DNA from: Planktomarina temperata RCA23
GTDB lineage: Bacteria > Pseudomonadota > Alphaproteobacteria > Rhodobacterales > Rhodobacteraceae
DNA length: 64,000 nt
Reading direction: 5' to 3'
NCBI RefSeq assembly: GCF_000738435.1
Contig: NZ_CP003984.1
Coordinates: 2,542,001-2,606,000 of the forward strand
Shown here: piece by piece, positions 18,483 to 27,265 of the stretch
Position numbering within the stretch: the stretch's first letter is position 1
How the letters are laid out: each line of letters opens with the position of its first letter
Made by a program: the position numbers and the translations under genes
The notes under the pieces: generated by a model
What the model saw: only the letters and a program-made list of their open reading frames with translations
What the model was told of the DNA's origin: nothing
Database searches by the model: none

Positions 18483-19558
18483 TTTGTCGCCCTCCGCAGC
18501 CATTGGTCAAGCGCCACCGCGATCAAAACCAAATTACCCGCTGCAAACATTTGCCAATAATCATCTACCCCGGCCAAAGACAGGCCGGTATTGAATACAC
18601 CCACAATCATCGCCCCCAGCACAGATCCTAGGATCGAACCGCGCCCACCAAACAGTGAGGTGCCGCCAATCACCACCGCGGTGATGCTGGCAAGGTTGAT
18701 GTCGGTAAACCCAATGGGTGAGATCGACCCCACCCGGCCGGCGGCCACCCAGCCAGCGAATCCACAGATGAGCCCGGCCAGCGCGTAAACAGAAATCAAT
18801 GTACGATTAATCTTAATCCCTGACAGCATCGCAGCATCCGGATCATCGCCGATCGCATGCACATGCCGTCCCCAGGCGGTGTGATTGAGCAGATACCAAA
18901 TCAATATCGCCAATCCGATCAGCGCGAGCCCTCCATAGGTCAGCACAAAACCACCAAAGCGCAAAGAATGCCCAAAAAATAGAAGGCTCGGTGCCATCTC
19001 GCGGATATCCGCGCCGCGGATAGATTGCGAGCCGGAATACCACAGCAGCAAAGCCGTAAAGACCGACAGCGTGCCAAGGGTTACGATGAAAGGCGGCAGT
19101 TTGACGATGGTCACCAAAACGCCGTTGACCCAGCCCATAAGCGCCCCAACGAACAATGAGATCGTCACGGCGAAAAAGGGCGGGATGCCAAAATCAACCG
19201 CCAAACGACCCATAATCATAGACGAGAGCACCATAATCGCGCCCACCGAGAGGTCGATGCCTGCGGTTAAAATGATCAAGGTCTGTGCAATGGCAACCAC
19301 ACCGGTCACGGTGACTTGTTTGAGCACCAAAGACAGCACGCCCGGCGACATGAAATTTGGCGCGATGATGCCAAAGCAAATCACGCTGAACACCAAAACC
19401 ATCGCGGGAATAATGGTTGGGTTGCGGCGCAATATGCCGCGCAAAATGTGATCTATTGACCGATCATCGCGCGCGAAAGAGGCGACAGATTTGTCTGCGG
19501 CATCAAGGCCGACCTCAAACTCGGAGCCGGCTTGTTTTGGCTCTTGTTCCATACTCAT
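18479..19558 (-). CDS. frcC: sugar ABC transporter permease (FrcC-like)
   Basis: An inner-membrane permease of the RbsC/AraH family, 359 residues with a cytoplasmic N-terminal extension of about 45 residues and roughly nine membrane segments. Family marks are the LTAGIDLSVGAIMVLSS segment and GFAGWVAAGRVGSISP. It lies between the ATPase and the binding protein genes, 113 bases after the latter, and is coupled to the ATPase by overlap. Fructose is the favoured substrate by analogy. Confidence 0.8.
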   Translation of the reverse strand: MSMEQEPKQAGSEFEVGLDAADKSVASFARDDRSIDHILRGILRRNPTIIPAMVLVFSVICFGIIAPNFMSPGVLSLVLKQVTVTGVVAIAQTLIILTAGIDLSVGAIMVLSSMIMGRLAVDFGIPPFFAVTISLFVGALMGWVNGVLVTIVKLPPFIVTLGTLSVFTALLLWYSGSQSIRGADIREMAPSLLFFGHSLRFGGFVLTYGGLALIGLAILIWYLLNHTAWGRHVHAIGDDPDAAMLSGIKINRTLISVYALAGLICGFAGWVAAGRVGSISPIGFTDINLASITAVVIGGTSLFGGRGSILGSVLGAMIVGVFNTGLSLAGVDDYWQMFAAGNLVLIAVALDQWLRRATK

Positions 19559-19671
19559 GGCGATATCCTACCCTCTATCAATGTCGCGGCAGCTGGCGAA
19601 TTGATCCAGCTTACCGAAAGAAGGCGACACTGAATGCCGCCTTCTGTCTTATCGTTTCGCTTAAAACAGCC

Positions 19672-20676
19672 TTAGCCCCAGCAAAGCTCAGTGCCGCGGT
19701 CGCTGTCAATAGAAGGAACCCCATCGACCGGCGCATCGGTAACCAAGTTCACACCGGTGTTAAAGAAGGTCAAACCATCTGAAGCGGAAGGCTTCGTGCC
19801 ATCGGCTGCAAATTTGGCAATCGCTTCCACACCTTTGGAGGCCATCAGCAATGGGTACTGCTGAGACGTTGCGCCAATCACACCGTCTTTGACGCTGGCA
19901 ATACCGGGGCAGCCGCCGTCAACAGAGACCACCAGAACCCCTGTTTTGCCGGCATTTTGCAGCGCCTGATAAGCGCCTTCAGCGGCAGGTTCGTTGATGG
20001 TATATACGACATTGATATCAGGCTCGCGGGCCAACAGATTTTCCATCGCGGTCACACCGCCCTCAACAGAGGCATAGGATGTTTCGTGACCAATCACGCG
20101 CGGATCCGTTTCTGAGCCCATGACGTTCAGATTTGGCACATCAATACCAAAGCCAACCAAGAAGCCTGTGTCGCGCGCAACATCAACAGAGATATTGTCT
20201 TTGTTGATATCGAGCATACCGATTTTCGCGTTTGCTGCATCAGCACCGAGTGTTGCAGCAGCCCATTGGCCGATCAAAAGACCTGCCTCAAAGTTATCGG
20301 TTGCGAAGGTCATATCTTGTGCGTTTTTGTCCGCCAGCGGCGTATCCAAAGCGATGACCAAAACACCCGCTGTGCGCGCATCAATCAAAGCCGGTCCCAC
20401 AGAGTCGTTGGACGGTGTGATCAAAATGCCTTTTGCGCCAGCCGCAACACAGTTTTCAATTGCGTTGATTTGCGGAGCAGCATCACCATCTGTCACGCCC
20501 GCATAGGCCTGAAAATCCATGCCCGCAGCCGTTGCAGCCGCCTCCGCACCCTCTTTCATTTTCACAAAAAACGGGTTGGTGTTGTTCTTTGTGATCAAGC
20601 AAGTCAGGTCGCCTGCGGATGCCATGCCCACAGATGCAATCAAGGCCAATGCAGACCCAGCTAATAGTTTCTTCAT
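19672..20676 (-). CDS. frcB: periplasmic sugar-binding protein (FrcB-like)
   Basis: A periplasmic binding protein of the ribose-binding type-1 fold, 334 residues. The signal peptide MKKLLAGSALALIASVGMASA is cleaved near residue 21, and the mature chain begins with a DLTCLITKNNTNPFF ligand-binding segment. GGAGGAAGAC precedes the ATG. It is the first gene of the importer operon and is read divergently from a ROK regulator. Similarity in order and size to FrcB suggests fructose; ribose or related sugars remain possible. Confidence 0.8.
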   Translation of the reverse strand: MKKLLAGSALALIASVGMASAGDLTCLITKNNTNPFFVKMKEGAEAAATAAGMDFQAYAGVTDGDAAPQINAIENCVAAGAKGILITPSNDSVGPALIDARTAGVLVIALDTPLADKNAQDMTFATDNFEAGLLIGQWAAATLGADAANAKIGMLDINKDNISVDVARDTGFLVGFGIDVPNLNVMGSETDPRVIGHETSYASVEGGVTAMENLLAREPDINVVYTINEPAAEGAYQALQNAGKTGVLVVSVDGGCPGIASVKDGVIGATSQQYPLLMASKGVEAIAKFAADGTKPSASDGLTFFNTGVNLVTDAPVDGVPSIDSDRGTELCWG

Positions 20677-20701
20677 GTCTTCCTCCCATAAAACAAGTCA
20701 C

Positions 20702-20717
20702 AAGGGCTTTTGCCCTT
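20702..20717 (-). other. small hairpin in the frcB leader
   Basis: AAGGGC and GCCCTT around a TTTT loop form a stem about 25-40 bases upstream of the frcB start. It is probably a 5' mRNA stability element; no more can be said. Confidence 0.35.
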
Positions 20718-20780
20718 GCCGTCGATCAGCCGCCAAACGCGGTTATCTGGATAAGATTGCGCGATTCGATGGCTCAAGTC

Positions 20781-20813
20781 AATTAATTAATTAACTTTAT
20801 TTATTAATTAATT
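20781..20813. promoter_or_regulatory. AT-rich palindromic operator between frcB and the ROK regulator
   Basis: AATTAATTAAT (20781-20791) and ATTAATTAATT (20803-20813) are perfect 11-base inverted repeats around an 11-base spacer, in the middle of the divergent region. ROK repressors bind AT-rich palindromes of this general type, so this is the likely operator for both directions. This is inference from position and symmetry. Confidence 0.65.
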
Positions 20814-20857
20814 TGGCCTATATTTATCTGAGTAACATACAGTAAGATGCACCCAAT

Positions 20858-22048
20858 ATGGATGACGCGCAGGTAAAATCATTGAGTATGGGCTTAAGCC
20901 AAAAGGGTGTGAGGGATCACAACGAACGTTTGATTCTATCTCTTATCCAACGTCATGGCAGCTTGCCCGGCAGCGCCCTGGCCAAATTGGCCGATTTATC
21001 GCCCCCCACCGTCTCCGGTATTTTACGCCAGCTTGAAGCCGACGGGCTGGTGGAACGTGGAACGCCTGTGCGCGGCAAGGTGGGGAAGCCCTCGATTCCC
21101 ATGGGCTTGGCGGCCAATGGCGCCTTCTCCTTTGGCATCAAAATCGGACGCAGATCCGCCGATCTGATATTAATGGATTTCAAAGGCGGCACGCACGGCG
21201 AGATGCAAATCACCTATGACTTTCCAATCAAACAGGTGGTTTTGACCTTCCTGCAAGACGGCCTGTTCAATCTCGCCGAGCAATTGTCAGCCTCCGAACA
21301 GGCGCGAATCTGCGGCATTGGCATCGCAGCGCCATTTGAATTTTGGAATTGGGACGCCTCGATTGACGCGCCCAGCAATGCCTTCCGCGCCTGGAGCGAG
21401 GTTGATTTGGTCGCTGAAGTTGGCGAATTCAGCGACCTGCCTGTCATCGTGATGAATGATGCCACGGCCGCCTGCCAAGCTGAGCACACCTATGGACGCG
21501 GCAAAGAGTTTCAAGACTATGCCTATTTCTTCATTGGCGCCTTTATTGGCGGGGGTGTGGTGCTGAACAACTCTGTCTATGTCGGACGGCAAGGAAATGC
21601 GGGCGCTTTGGGCTCGATCCGAAGCATCAGCCCTATCGGCGAAAGTATGCAATTGATCGACATGGCCTCCATTCATCTCCTAGAGGCCCGCTTGCGCGAA
21701 GTCGATATCGAAACCCGGCAGCTTTGGGATGATCCAGACAGCTGGACCAGGCTGACACGCTATGTGGAACCCTGGCTGCTGCAAACGGCGCAAGAGCTGG
21801 CGAAAGCCAGCCTCTCGGCCTGTTCGGTTATTGATTTTGAGGCCATCTTAATCGATGGGTCCTTCCCGGCCAGCCTACGCGATGATTTGGTAAACCGTGT
21901 CCGCCGTTATGTCGCCACTCAAGACACCCGCGGCCTCATCCCGCCAAAAATTGAAGCCGGCAGCATTGGCGCCAATGCCCGATCCCAGGGCGCAGCCTGC
22001 GAAATCATTCGCGCTCAATTCTTTTTGAAAGCCAACACCAGTATCTAG
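20858..22048 (+). CDS. ROK family transcriptional regulator
   Basis: A 396-residue regulator: a winged helix-turn-helix at about residues 20-75 (LSPPTVSGILRQLEADGLVE) followed by an ROK sugar-kinase-like domain. The ATP-site segments are degenerate, and the CXCGXXGC zinc cluster usual in ROK proteins is not visible where expected after the GNAGALGS segment. It should therefore sense a sugar without phosphorylating it. It is divergent from the frc operon with an AT palindrome between them, so it is the likely repressor of that operon. Confidence 0.82.
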   Translation: MDDAQVKSLSMGLSQKGVRDHNERLILSLIQRHGSLPGSALAKLADLSPPTVSGILRQLEADGLVERGTPVRGKVGKPSIPMGLAANGAFSFGIKIGRRSADLILMDFKGGTHGEMQITYDFPIKQVVLTFLQDGLFNLAEQLSASEQARICGIGIAAPFEFWNWDASIDAPSNAFRAWSEVDLVAEVGEFSDLPVIVMNDATAACQAEHTYGRGKEFQDYAYFFIGAFIGGGVVLNNSVYVGRQGNAGALGSIRSISPIGESMQLIDMASIHLLEARLREVDIETRQLWDDPDSWTRLTRYVEPWLLQTAQELAKASLSACSVIDFEAILIDGSFPASLRDDLVNRVRRYVATQDTRGLIPPKIEAGSIGANARSQGAACEIIRAQFFLKANTSI

Positions 22049-22059
22049 GGCGTAGACCG

Positions 22060-22746
22060 CTACCGGCCCAACGCGCGCAAAACATAGGGGCCCATATCAG
22101 CAACCACAGCCGCGACGCCTTCGGCATTGGGGTGCAATCCGTCGGCTTGGAAATAATTCTGCAAATCTGGTGTCACCCCGTCCGGCGCCATGAGCGTTTT
22201 GAAATAGAAAGGGTAGAAGGCGACATCATAGCGAGTGGCCAGCTCTTGAAAAGCTCGGTCATACTGCGCCTTATACTCCGCGCCATAGTTCAGCGGCCCC
22301 AAGTGCCCAACCAAAAGCGCCGCGATACCCCGAGCCTCCAATTTATCTAAAATTTGACTCAAATTTTCATGTGCCAAGCCGGGATCCAAGCCCCGCAGCA
22401 TGTCATTTGAACCAAGATTGACGATCACCAAATCCACCGGTTCGACCAAAGTCCAGTCCAGCCGGGCCAATCCCCCCGCTGTCGTGTCGCCGGAAACGCC
22501 TGCGTTGATCATGCGCGCCTGAGCCCCCTGCCCGGCCAGCCAAGCGCCCAACTGTGGCACAAAGCCACTTTCTGCCGGCAAACCATAACCCTGGGTCAAG
22601 CTGTCTCCGAAAGCCACGACGGTCTTGGCGGGAGTCTCAGCCGCAGCCTCCGATTGGGTCTCCGCCTGACCCATTGTGCAAAAAAGAATTAGCGCCAAGG
22701 CGTTGCAAAAACGGCAGATCAGCCCATATCCAAAGGAAGAAAACAT
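22060..22746 (-). CDS. tesA: arylesterase / lysophospholipase L1-like SGNH hydrolase
   Basis: A periplasmic thioesterase/protease I/lysophospholipase homologue, 228 residues from the ATG at 22746. A hydrophobic signal segment spans residues 1-27. The four SGNH blocks are visible: AFGDSLTQGYG with the nucleophile serine, the GVSGDTT glycine, GSNDMLRG with asparagine, and DGLHPN with the Asp-His pair. It is divergent by 15 bases from an ABC ATPase, the conserved tesA-ybbA-ybbP arrangement. Confidence 0.88.
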   Translation of the reverse strand: MFSSFGYGLICRFCNALALILFCTMGQAETQSEAAAETPAKTVVAFGDSLTQGYGLPAESGFVPQLGAWLAGQGAQARMINAGVSGDTTAGGLARLDWTLVEPVDLVIVNLGSNDMLRGLDPGLAHENLSQILDKLEARGIAALLVGHLGPLNYGAEYKAQYDRAFQELATRYDVAFYPFYFKTLMAPDGVTPDLQNYFQADGLHPNAEGVAAVVADMGPYVLRALGR

Positions 22747-22761
22747 AATAGGACGGCTCCC

Positions 22762-23451
22762 TTGGACAATCACTTCGCAATCGATCTCCAGCAGGTTCAT
22801 CTCTCACTTGAGGGCAACGCCGGGATGGTAGACATCCTACATAGTATCGACTTGCAAATTACTCAAGGGAGCAGCTGCGCCTTGGTTGGCCCCTCAGGAT
22901 CCGGCAAGTCTAGCCTGCTGATGGTTATGGCCGGATTGGAGCAGGCCACAAGCGGCAGGGTGACCGTGCTGGGAGAGGATATCAGCGCGATGTCGGAGGC
23001 CGAATTGGCGCAGTTTCGCCGCGGGCGGGTTGGTGTCGTGTTCCAATCCTTCCATCTCATTCCCTCAATGACGGCCCTCCAAAACGTCGCAACAGCGCTT
23101 GAATTGGCCGGGCAACCCGATCCATTTGAGCGCGCGCGTGCGAAACTGGCCGACTTAGGCTTGGCCCACCGCTCTGATCATTTCCCCAAACAAATGTCCG
23201 GCGGCGAGCAACAACGCGTGGCCCTGGCGCGCGCCTTGGCCCCCAATCCCAAACTTGTTTTTGCAGATGAACCCACGGGCAATCTGGATGCAGCCAATGG
23301 GGCCAGCATTGTTGACAGCCTGTTCACCCTCACCCAAGAGCAGGCCGATACGACTTTGATCCTCGTCACTCACGACAATCAACTGGCACAGCGCTGTGAC
23401 CGGATCATTGATCTGCGAGATGGCAAAATCTGTGAAAGCCAGGGAGCATGA
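22762..23451 (+). CDS. ybbA: ABC transporter ATP-binding protein, YbbA/LolD type
   Basis: A 229-residue ATPase: Walker A GPSGSGKSS, signature MSGGEQQRVALARA, Walker B LVFADEPTGNLD. The likely start is a TTG at 22762 with AGGACG upstream, since the first ATG lies 21 codons inside the domain. It ends in an ATGA overlap with the large permease and is divergent from tesA. Such MacB/LolD-like systems act on the envelope rather than importing solutes. Confidence 0.85.
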   Translation: MDNHFAIDLQQVHLSLEGNAGMVDILHSIDLQITQGSSCALVGPSGSGKSSLLMVMAGLEQATSGRVTVLGEDISAMSEAELAQFRRGRVGVVFQSFHLIPSMTALQNVATALELAGQPDPFERARAKLADLGLAHRSDHFPKQMSGGEQQRVALARALAPNPKLVFADEPTGNLDAANGASIVDSLFTLTQEQADTTLILVTHDNQLAQRCDRIIDLRDGKICESQGA

Positions 23452-25970
23452 TTGCTCTCAAAATTGCCCAGCGTGAATTGATCGCAGCCTGGCGCGAGCG
23501 GTTGCACGGCTTTCGCATTCTCATGCTCTGCTTGATCTTCGGCATCGCCTCCATCTCCGCGATTGGCTCACTGCGCGGCGCCATAGACGCGGGACTAAAT
23601 AGCAATGGAAGGGTTTTTCTCGGCGGTGACGCCCAAATTGAGCTCACCTACCGCCAGGCCAATGCGCAGGAATTGGCTTGGATGGCCCGTCAAAGCCGGG
23701 CGCAGTCGCAGATCATTGATTTTCGTTCCATGGCCGTCGCCCCAGACACGAACAAGCGCATTCTCACACAGGTCAAAGCGGTGGATTCAGCCTACCCTTT
23801 GGTGGGCGCTGTCACCCTGTCGGGTGATATGGGTTTATCAGAGGCCTTTGCCGGCCAGGACGGCCTGCCGGGCGCGATTCTCGCCCCTGCGCTTCTGCGG
23901 CGCCTCAACATCAACTTGGGTGATCAGGTGAAGTTTGGACAAAAACTCTTTGTCGTCATGGCAACCCTGCTCAAAGAACCTGATAATTTTGGCAATTTCG
24001 CTTTGGGCCCCCGCAGCCTTGTCTTGACCAAAGACCTAGACGGCTCAGGGCTCCTGGCCGCGGGCACCCTTTTTTCGAGCAAATACCGCCTGCTTTTAGA
24101 GGATAGGAGTGATTTGGATCAGGCCCAACAAAGGTTTAACGAGGAATGGCCCGGCACTGGCGCCAAATGGAAAGATGCCCGCAAAGCCTCTCCCGGCGCC
24201 GATCGTGTGATTGAGCGCATGAGCCGCTTTTTAATCCTGATCGGCCTATCGGGCCTGGTCGTTGGCGGTATTGGGGTGAGCGCTGCTGTGCGGGCCTTTA
24301 TTGCCAAAAAAACTGGCCATATCGCCGTGTTAAAGACCCTAGGCGCCACACCTGGCCAAATCTTTTGGATCTACACGCTGCAAATTGCCGTCTATACTGG
24401 CCTTTCGGTGGTGCTTGGCCTGTTACTCGGCGCCCTTGCGCCCTTTGCGGCCCGGCCATTTTTACCCGAAAATCTGGCAGAGGTGGCCCTCATATCCATC
24501 TACCCTTCAGCCCTGATTGAGGCCGCGGTCTATGGATGCTTAGCTGCGGCGATTTTCTCGATCTGGCCCCTGGCGCAAACCGAACACATTCGCCCAGCCA
24601 ATTTGTTCCGCGGAGGCGCGCCTGCCCATTGGCCCGCGCGGCGCTATCTCCTTGTGCAAGGGGCCTTATTGGCGGCGGCACTCTTTGGCGCAGTGCAGTT
24701 TTCCGGCTCTTGGTCAATGACCTTCTGGCTCTTGGGCGGCATTGCAATTTCGCTGCTCATCTTAGCGATGATCTCTGGCGCATTTCAATTCACACTCAAA
24801 CGTATCATGCACAGATCCGCGTTTCAGGGCCGGTTGCCGCTGCGCGCAGCTTTCAGCGCTCTGGCCAGCGGCTCGGAACGCACTGGCTCGGTGGTTATGG
24901 GCATCGGTCTTGGACTCACGGTTTTGGCTGCGGTCGGGCAAATTGACGGCAATCTGCGGCGCTCCATCACGCAATCTTTGCCTGACAAAGCTCCAAGTTT
25001 CTTTTTCCTTGATATTCAATCCAATCAACTGCCAGAGTTCAACAAGCGACTGGCGGAAAATCCGGCAGTAAGGCAAGTTGAAACGGCCCCCATGCTGCGC
25101 GGTCTCGTCACGAAAATTAACCAACAACCCGCCGCCGAAGTTGGCGGAGATCATTGGGTGCTGCGCGGAGACCGCGGGATCAGCTATGCCGATGGTTTAC
25201 CCGAACAAACCAAAATTACAGCCGGACAATGGTGGGGGGAGGGCTACAGCGGGCCGCCCCAAATCAGCTTTGCCGCTGAAGAGGCTGAAGAGATCGGCAT
25301 CGGGCTTGGAGATCAATTGACCCTCAACGTGCTGGGCCGCGATATCACCGCCACGATCACCAGCCTGCGCGAGGTGGATTTCTCAACGGTTGGCATGGGA
25401 TTTGTGATCTTGTTGAATGAAGCGGCATTGAAGGGCGCGCCGCATTCTCACATCGCAACTGTCTATGCCGAAGCCTCAGCTGAAATCCCAATTTTGGATG
25501 AATTGAACGAAGCCTTCCCCAATGTCACAGGCATTCAAATTCGAGAGGCTGCGGCTTTGGTCACGAGCGTGGTGTCCTCCATCGCCTCTGCCGCTTCGAT
25601 CGGCGCGCTTGCCACGCTGATCACCGGATTTTTGATCCTGATCGGAGCCGCCGCAGCCAGCACGGCCCAGCGGGCCTATGAAAGCGCAATTTTAAAGACA
25701 CTCGGGGCCACGCGGCGCGAAATCCTCACCTCTTTCGCCCTGCGCTCGGCCATGATCGGAGCGCTGGCCGCCGGCGTAGCCCTTGGCGCGGGGCTTCTGG
25801 GCGGCTGGGCCGTCAGCCATTTTGTATTTGAAAATAAATTTGAAGTCATCTGGACCAATGCCGCATTGGTGATCCTTGGCGGCATTGGCCTCACCTTGGT
25901 TACAGGCCTGCTCTTTGCCCTCGCCCCCCTGTCGCAATCGGCCGCAACTGAGCTCAGGCATAGAGATTGA
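23448..25970 (+). CDS. ybbP: FtsX-like ABC permease, YbbP type
   Basis: An 840-residue inner-membrane protein with two FtsX-type four-helix cores: one membrane segment near the N-terminus, a periplasmic domain, three segments around residues 260-390, more helices around 395-450, a second periplasmic domain, and three final segments near residues 720-830. This matches the YbbP family, whose substrate is undefined. It is translationally coupled to the ATPase gene by the ATGA overlap. Confidence 0.85.
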   Translation: MIALKIAQRELIAAWRERLHGFRILMLCLIFGIASISAIGSLRGAIDAGLNSNGRVFLGGDAQIELTYRQANAQELAWMARQSRAQSQIIDFRSMAVAPDTNKRILTQVKAVDSAYPLVGAVTLSGDMGLSEAFAGQDGLPGAILAPALLRRLNINLGDQVKFGQKLFVVMATLLKEPDNFGNFALGPRSLVLTKDLDGSGLLAAGTLFSSKYRLLLEDRSDLDQAQQRFNEEWPGTGAKWKDARKASPGADRVIERMSRFLILIGLSGLVVGGIGVSAAVRAFIAKKTGHIAVLKTLGATPGQIFWIYTLQIAVYTGLSVVLGLLLGALAPFAARPFLPENLAEVALISIYPSALIEAAVYGCLAAAIFSIWPLAQTEHIRPANLFRGGAPAHWPARRYLLVQGALLAAALFGAVQFSGSWSMTFWLLGGIAISLLILAMISGAFQFTLKRIMHRSAFQGRLPLRAAFSALASGSERTGSVVMGIGLGLTVLAAVGQIDGNLRRSITQSLPDKAPSFFFLDIQSNQLPEFNKRLAENPAVRQVETAPMLRGLVTKINQQPAAEVGGDHWVLRGDRGISYADGLPEQTKITAGQWWGEGYSGPPQISFAAEEAEEIGIGLGDQLTLNVLGRDITATITSLREVDFSTVGMGFVILLNEAALKGAPHSHIATVYAEASAEIPILDELNEAFPNVTGIQIREAAALVTSVVSSIASAASIGALATLITGFLILIGAAAASTAQRAYESAILKTLGATRREILTSFALRSAMIGALAAGVALGAGLLGGWAVSHFVFENKFEVIWTNAALVILGGIGLTLVTGLLFALAPLSQSAATELRHRD

Positions 25971-26327
25971 CGCCAGCGGGCAAGACAATTGGGCGCTCTG
26001 ACTTTGTCATCTAATAGACCTCTGCATAACGCCGTTTCAACACGATATGAGGGCAGCGCCGACCTGGGGGGCGCATATGTCCGGTGGTGAAATCACTGCA
26101 GAATTTGATCCATAACCATACCTACCAGCATACCCAGATGGTGAATGCGCCTGCCGGGGGGGGCAGGCAGGCGCAGCCCGGTGTTTCCACCAGGCAAGGT
26201 GTTTTGGCGTGGCGGCTGGGTTATGCACAGATCTTTCGAAGGGTTTTCACCTGTGCTCGTTGGACAAAAGAATTCACCTCATCGCCTTAAGCCGCTATGG
26301 TCGCAGGCGGAACCATAAGGTGAGAAG
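25971..26327. other. intergenic region with a degenerate repeat
   Basis: This 357-base gap holds the dispersed repeat at 26017-26156 and then unremarkable sequence up to the glycosyltransferase. I see no open frame with family resemblance. Confidence 0.5.
26017..26156 (+). repeat. dispersed degenerate repeat, copy A
   Basis: Starting at GACCTCTGCATAAC, about 125 bases align with a second copy at 43121-43258 at roughly 80 percent identity by eye. The left end resembles terminal repeats of IS5-group insertion sequences, but no transposase is present. It may be a relic of an IS or a MITE-like element. The imperfect inverted arms seen in copy B are mostly lost here. Confidence 0.6.
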
Positions 26328-27251
26328 ATGGGCGATATGCGCGTTAAATATTCGGTGATTGTACCAACCTACAATCGCGAGCCCCTGCTGGCAGAGGCGT
26401 TGCGGTCCGTCCAAGCTGCCCTGCCCGATTGTTCGGAAGTGATTGTCGTCAACGATGGCACTGATTTTGAGCGACCCACATGTGACCTGATTGAGAAATT
26501 AGGCGCCGTGGCTGTAAAAACCAAAGGTGGGCTCGGCGCGGGCGCCGCGCGCAACATCGGCGCAGACTGCGCGCGCGGTCAATGGCTTTTGTTTTTGGAT
26601 GATGATGATCTCATTGCCGCCAGATATTGGCAGGCGGTCGCCCACTATATCGACGCATATTTTCAATCCACAGATCTCGCCTATGGGTTTTGCCGCGCCA
26701 ACCCCCAATCCGATCGCAGAGCAATGCAGCACGCCGCGGCAGCCCAGACTGTGTTTCATATTCAGCCGCAAGTGGGCAGTTCTCTTAGGTCCAAAATCGC
26801 AGGATTGGGCCTCGGGTTTTGGGTGTCAAAAACCTTATATCAAAAGGTTGGTGGCATTAACCCAGAGCTGCGCACAAATGAGGATACAGATTTTTGCCTC
26901 AAACTTCTGGGCGCTGGCGCGCACTGCCACAACACCCCGTCACAGGGTGCGGTAATTTTTCAGGGCGATCACGGGAGAGCCGCCGCCAGCTCGACCACAA
27001 AACGCTACGGGCCGCGGCAACGCGCCCGATATTTCAAGCATATTTTGGACAGTCATGCAGAAATTCTGGCAACAGACAGCAAGACCCAATCCTGGCTCTG
27101 GAAGCGGTATCTCAAGATGGAAGCGCGCGCCGGCGGAATGCAAGGCTATCAGTCCCTGCGCAAGGCGGCGGGACTGGCGGCAGGTCGCAAGCGCCTGCTC
27201 GCGGCCTATTGGGCGGTCTGGCGGGTTTTGGCAAAGCTGGACCGCCGCTAA
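26328..27251 (+). CDS. family 2 glycosyltransferase
   Basis: A 307-residue cytoplasmic GT-A glycosyltransferase. The N-terminal YSVIVPTYNREPLLAEALRSV nucleotide-binding strand spans residues 8-28, the aspartate motif is FLDDDDL near residue 90, and the late TNEDTDFCLKLL motif contains the likely catalytic base. It stands alone between a repeat and the convergent ectoine genes. The acceptor is unknown. An ATG four codons downstream is an alternative start. Confidence 0.8.
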   Translation: MGDMRVKYSVIVPTYNREPLLAEALRSVQAALPDCSEVIVVNDGTDFERPTCDLIEKLGAVAVKTKGGLGAGAARNIGADCARGQWLLFLDDDDLIAARYWQAVAHYIDAYFQSTDLAYGFCRANPQSDRRAMQHAAAAQTVFHIQPQVGSSLRSKIAGLGLGFWVSKTLYQKVGGINPELRTNEDTDFCLKLLGAGAHCHNTPSQGAVIFQGDHGRAAASSTTKRYGPRQRARYFKHILDSHAEILATDSKTQSWLWKRYLKMEARAGGMQGYQSLRKAAGLAAGRKRLLAAYWAVWRVLAKLDRR

Positions 27252-27265
27252 GCGCCCAAACCACC

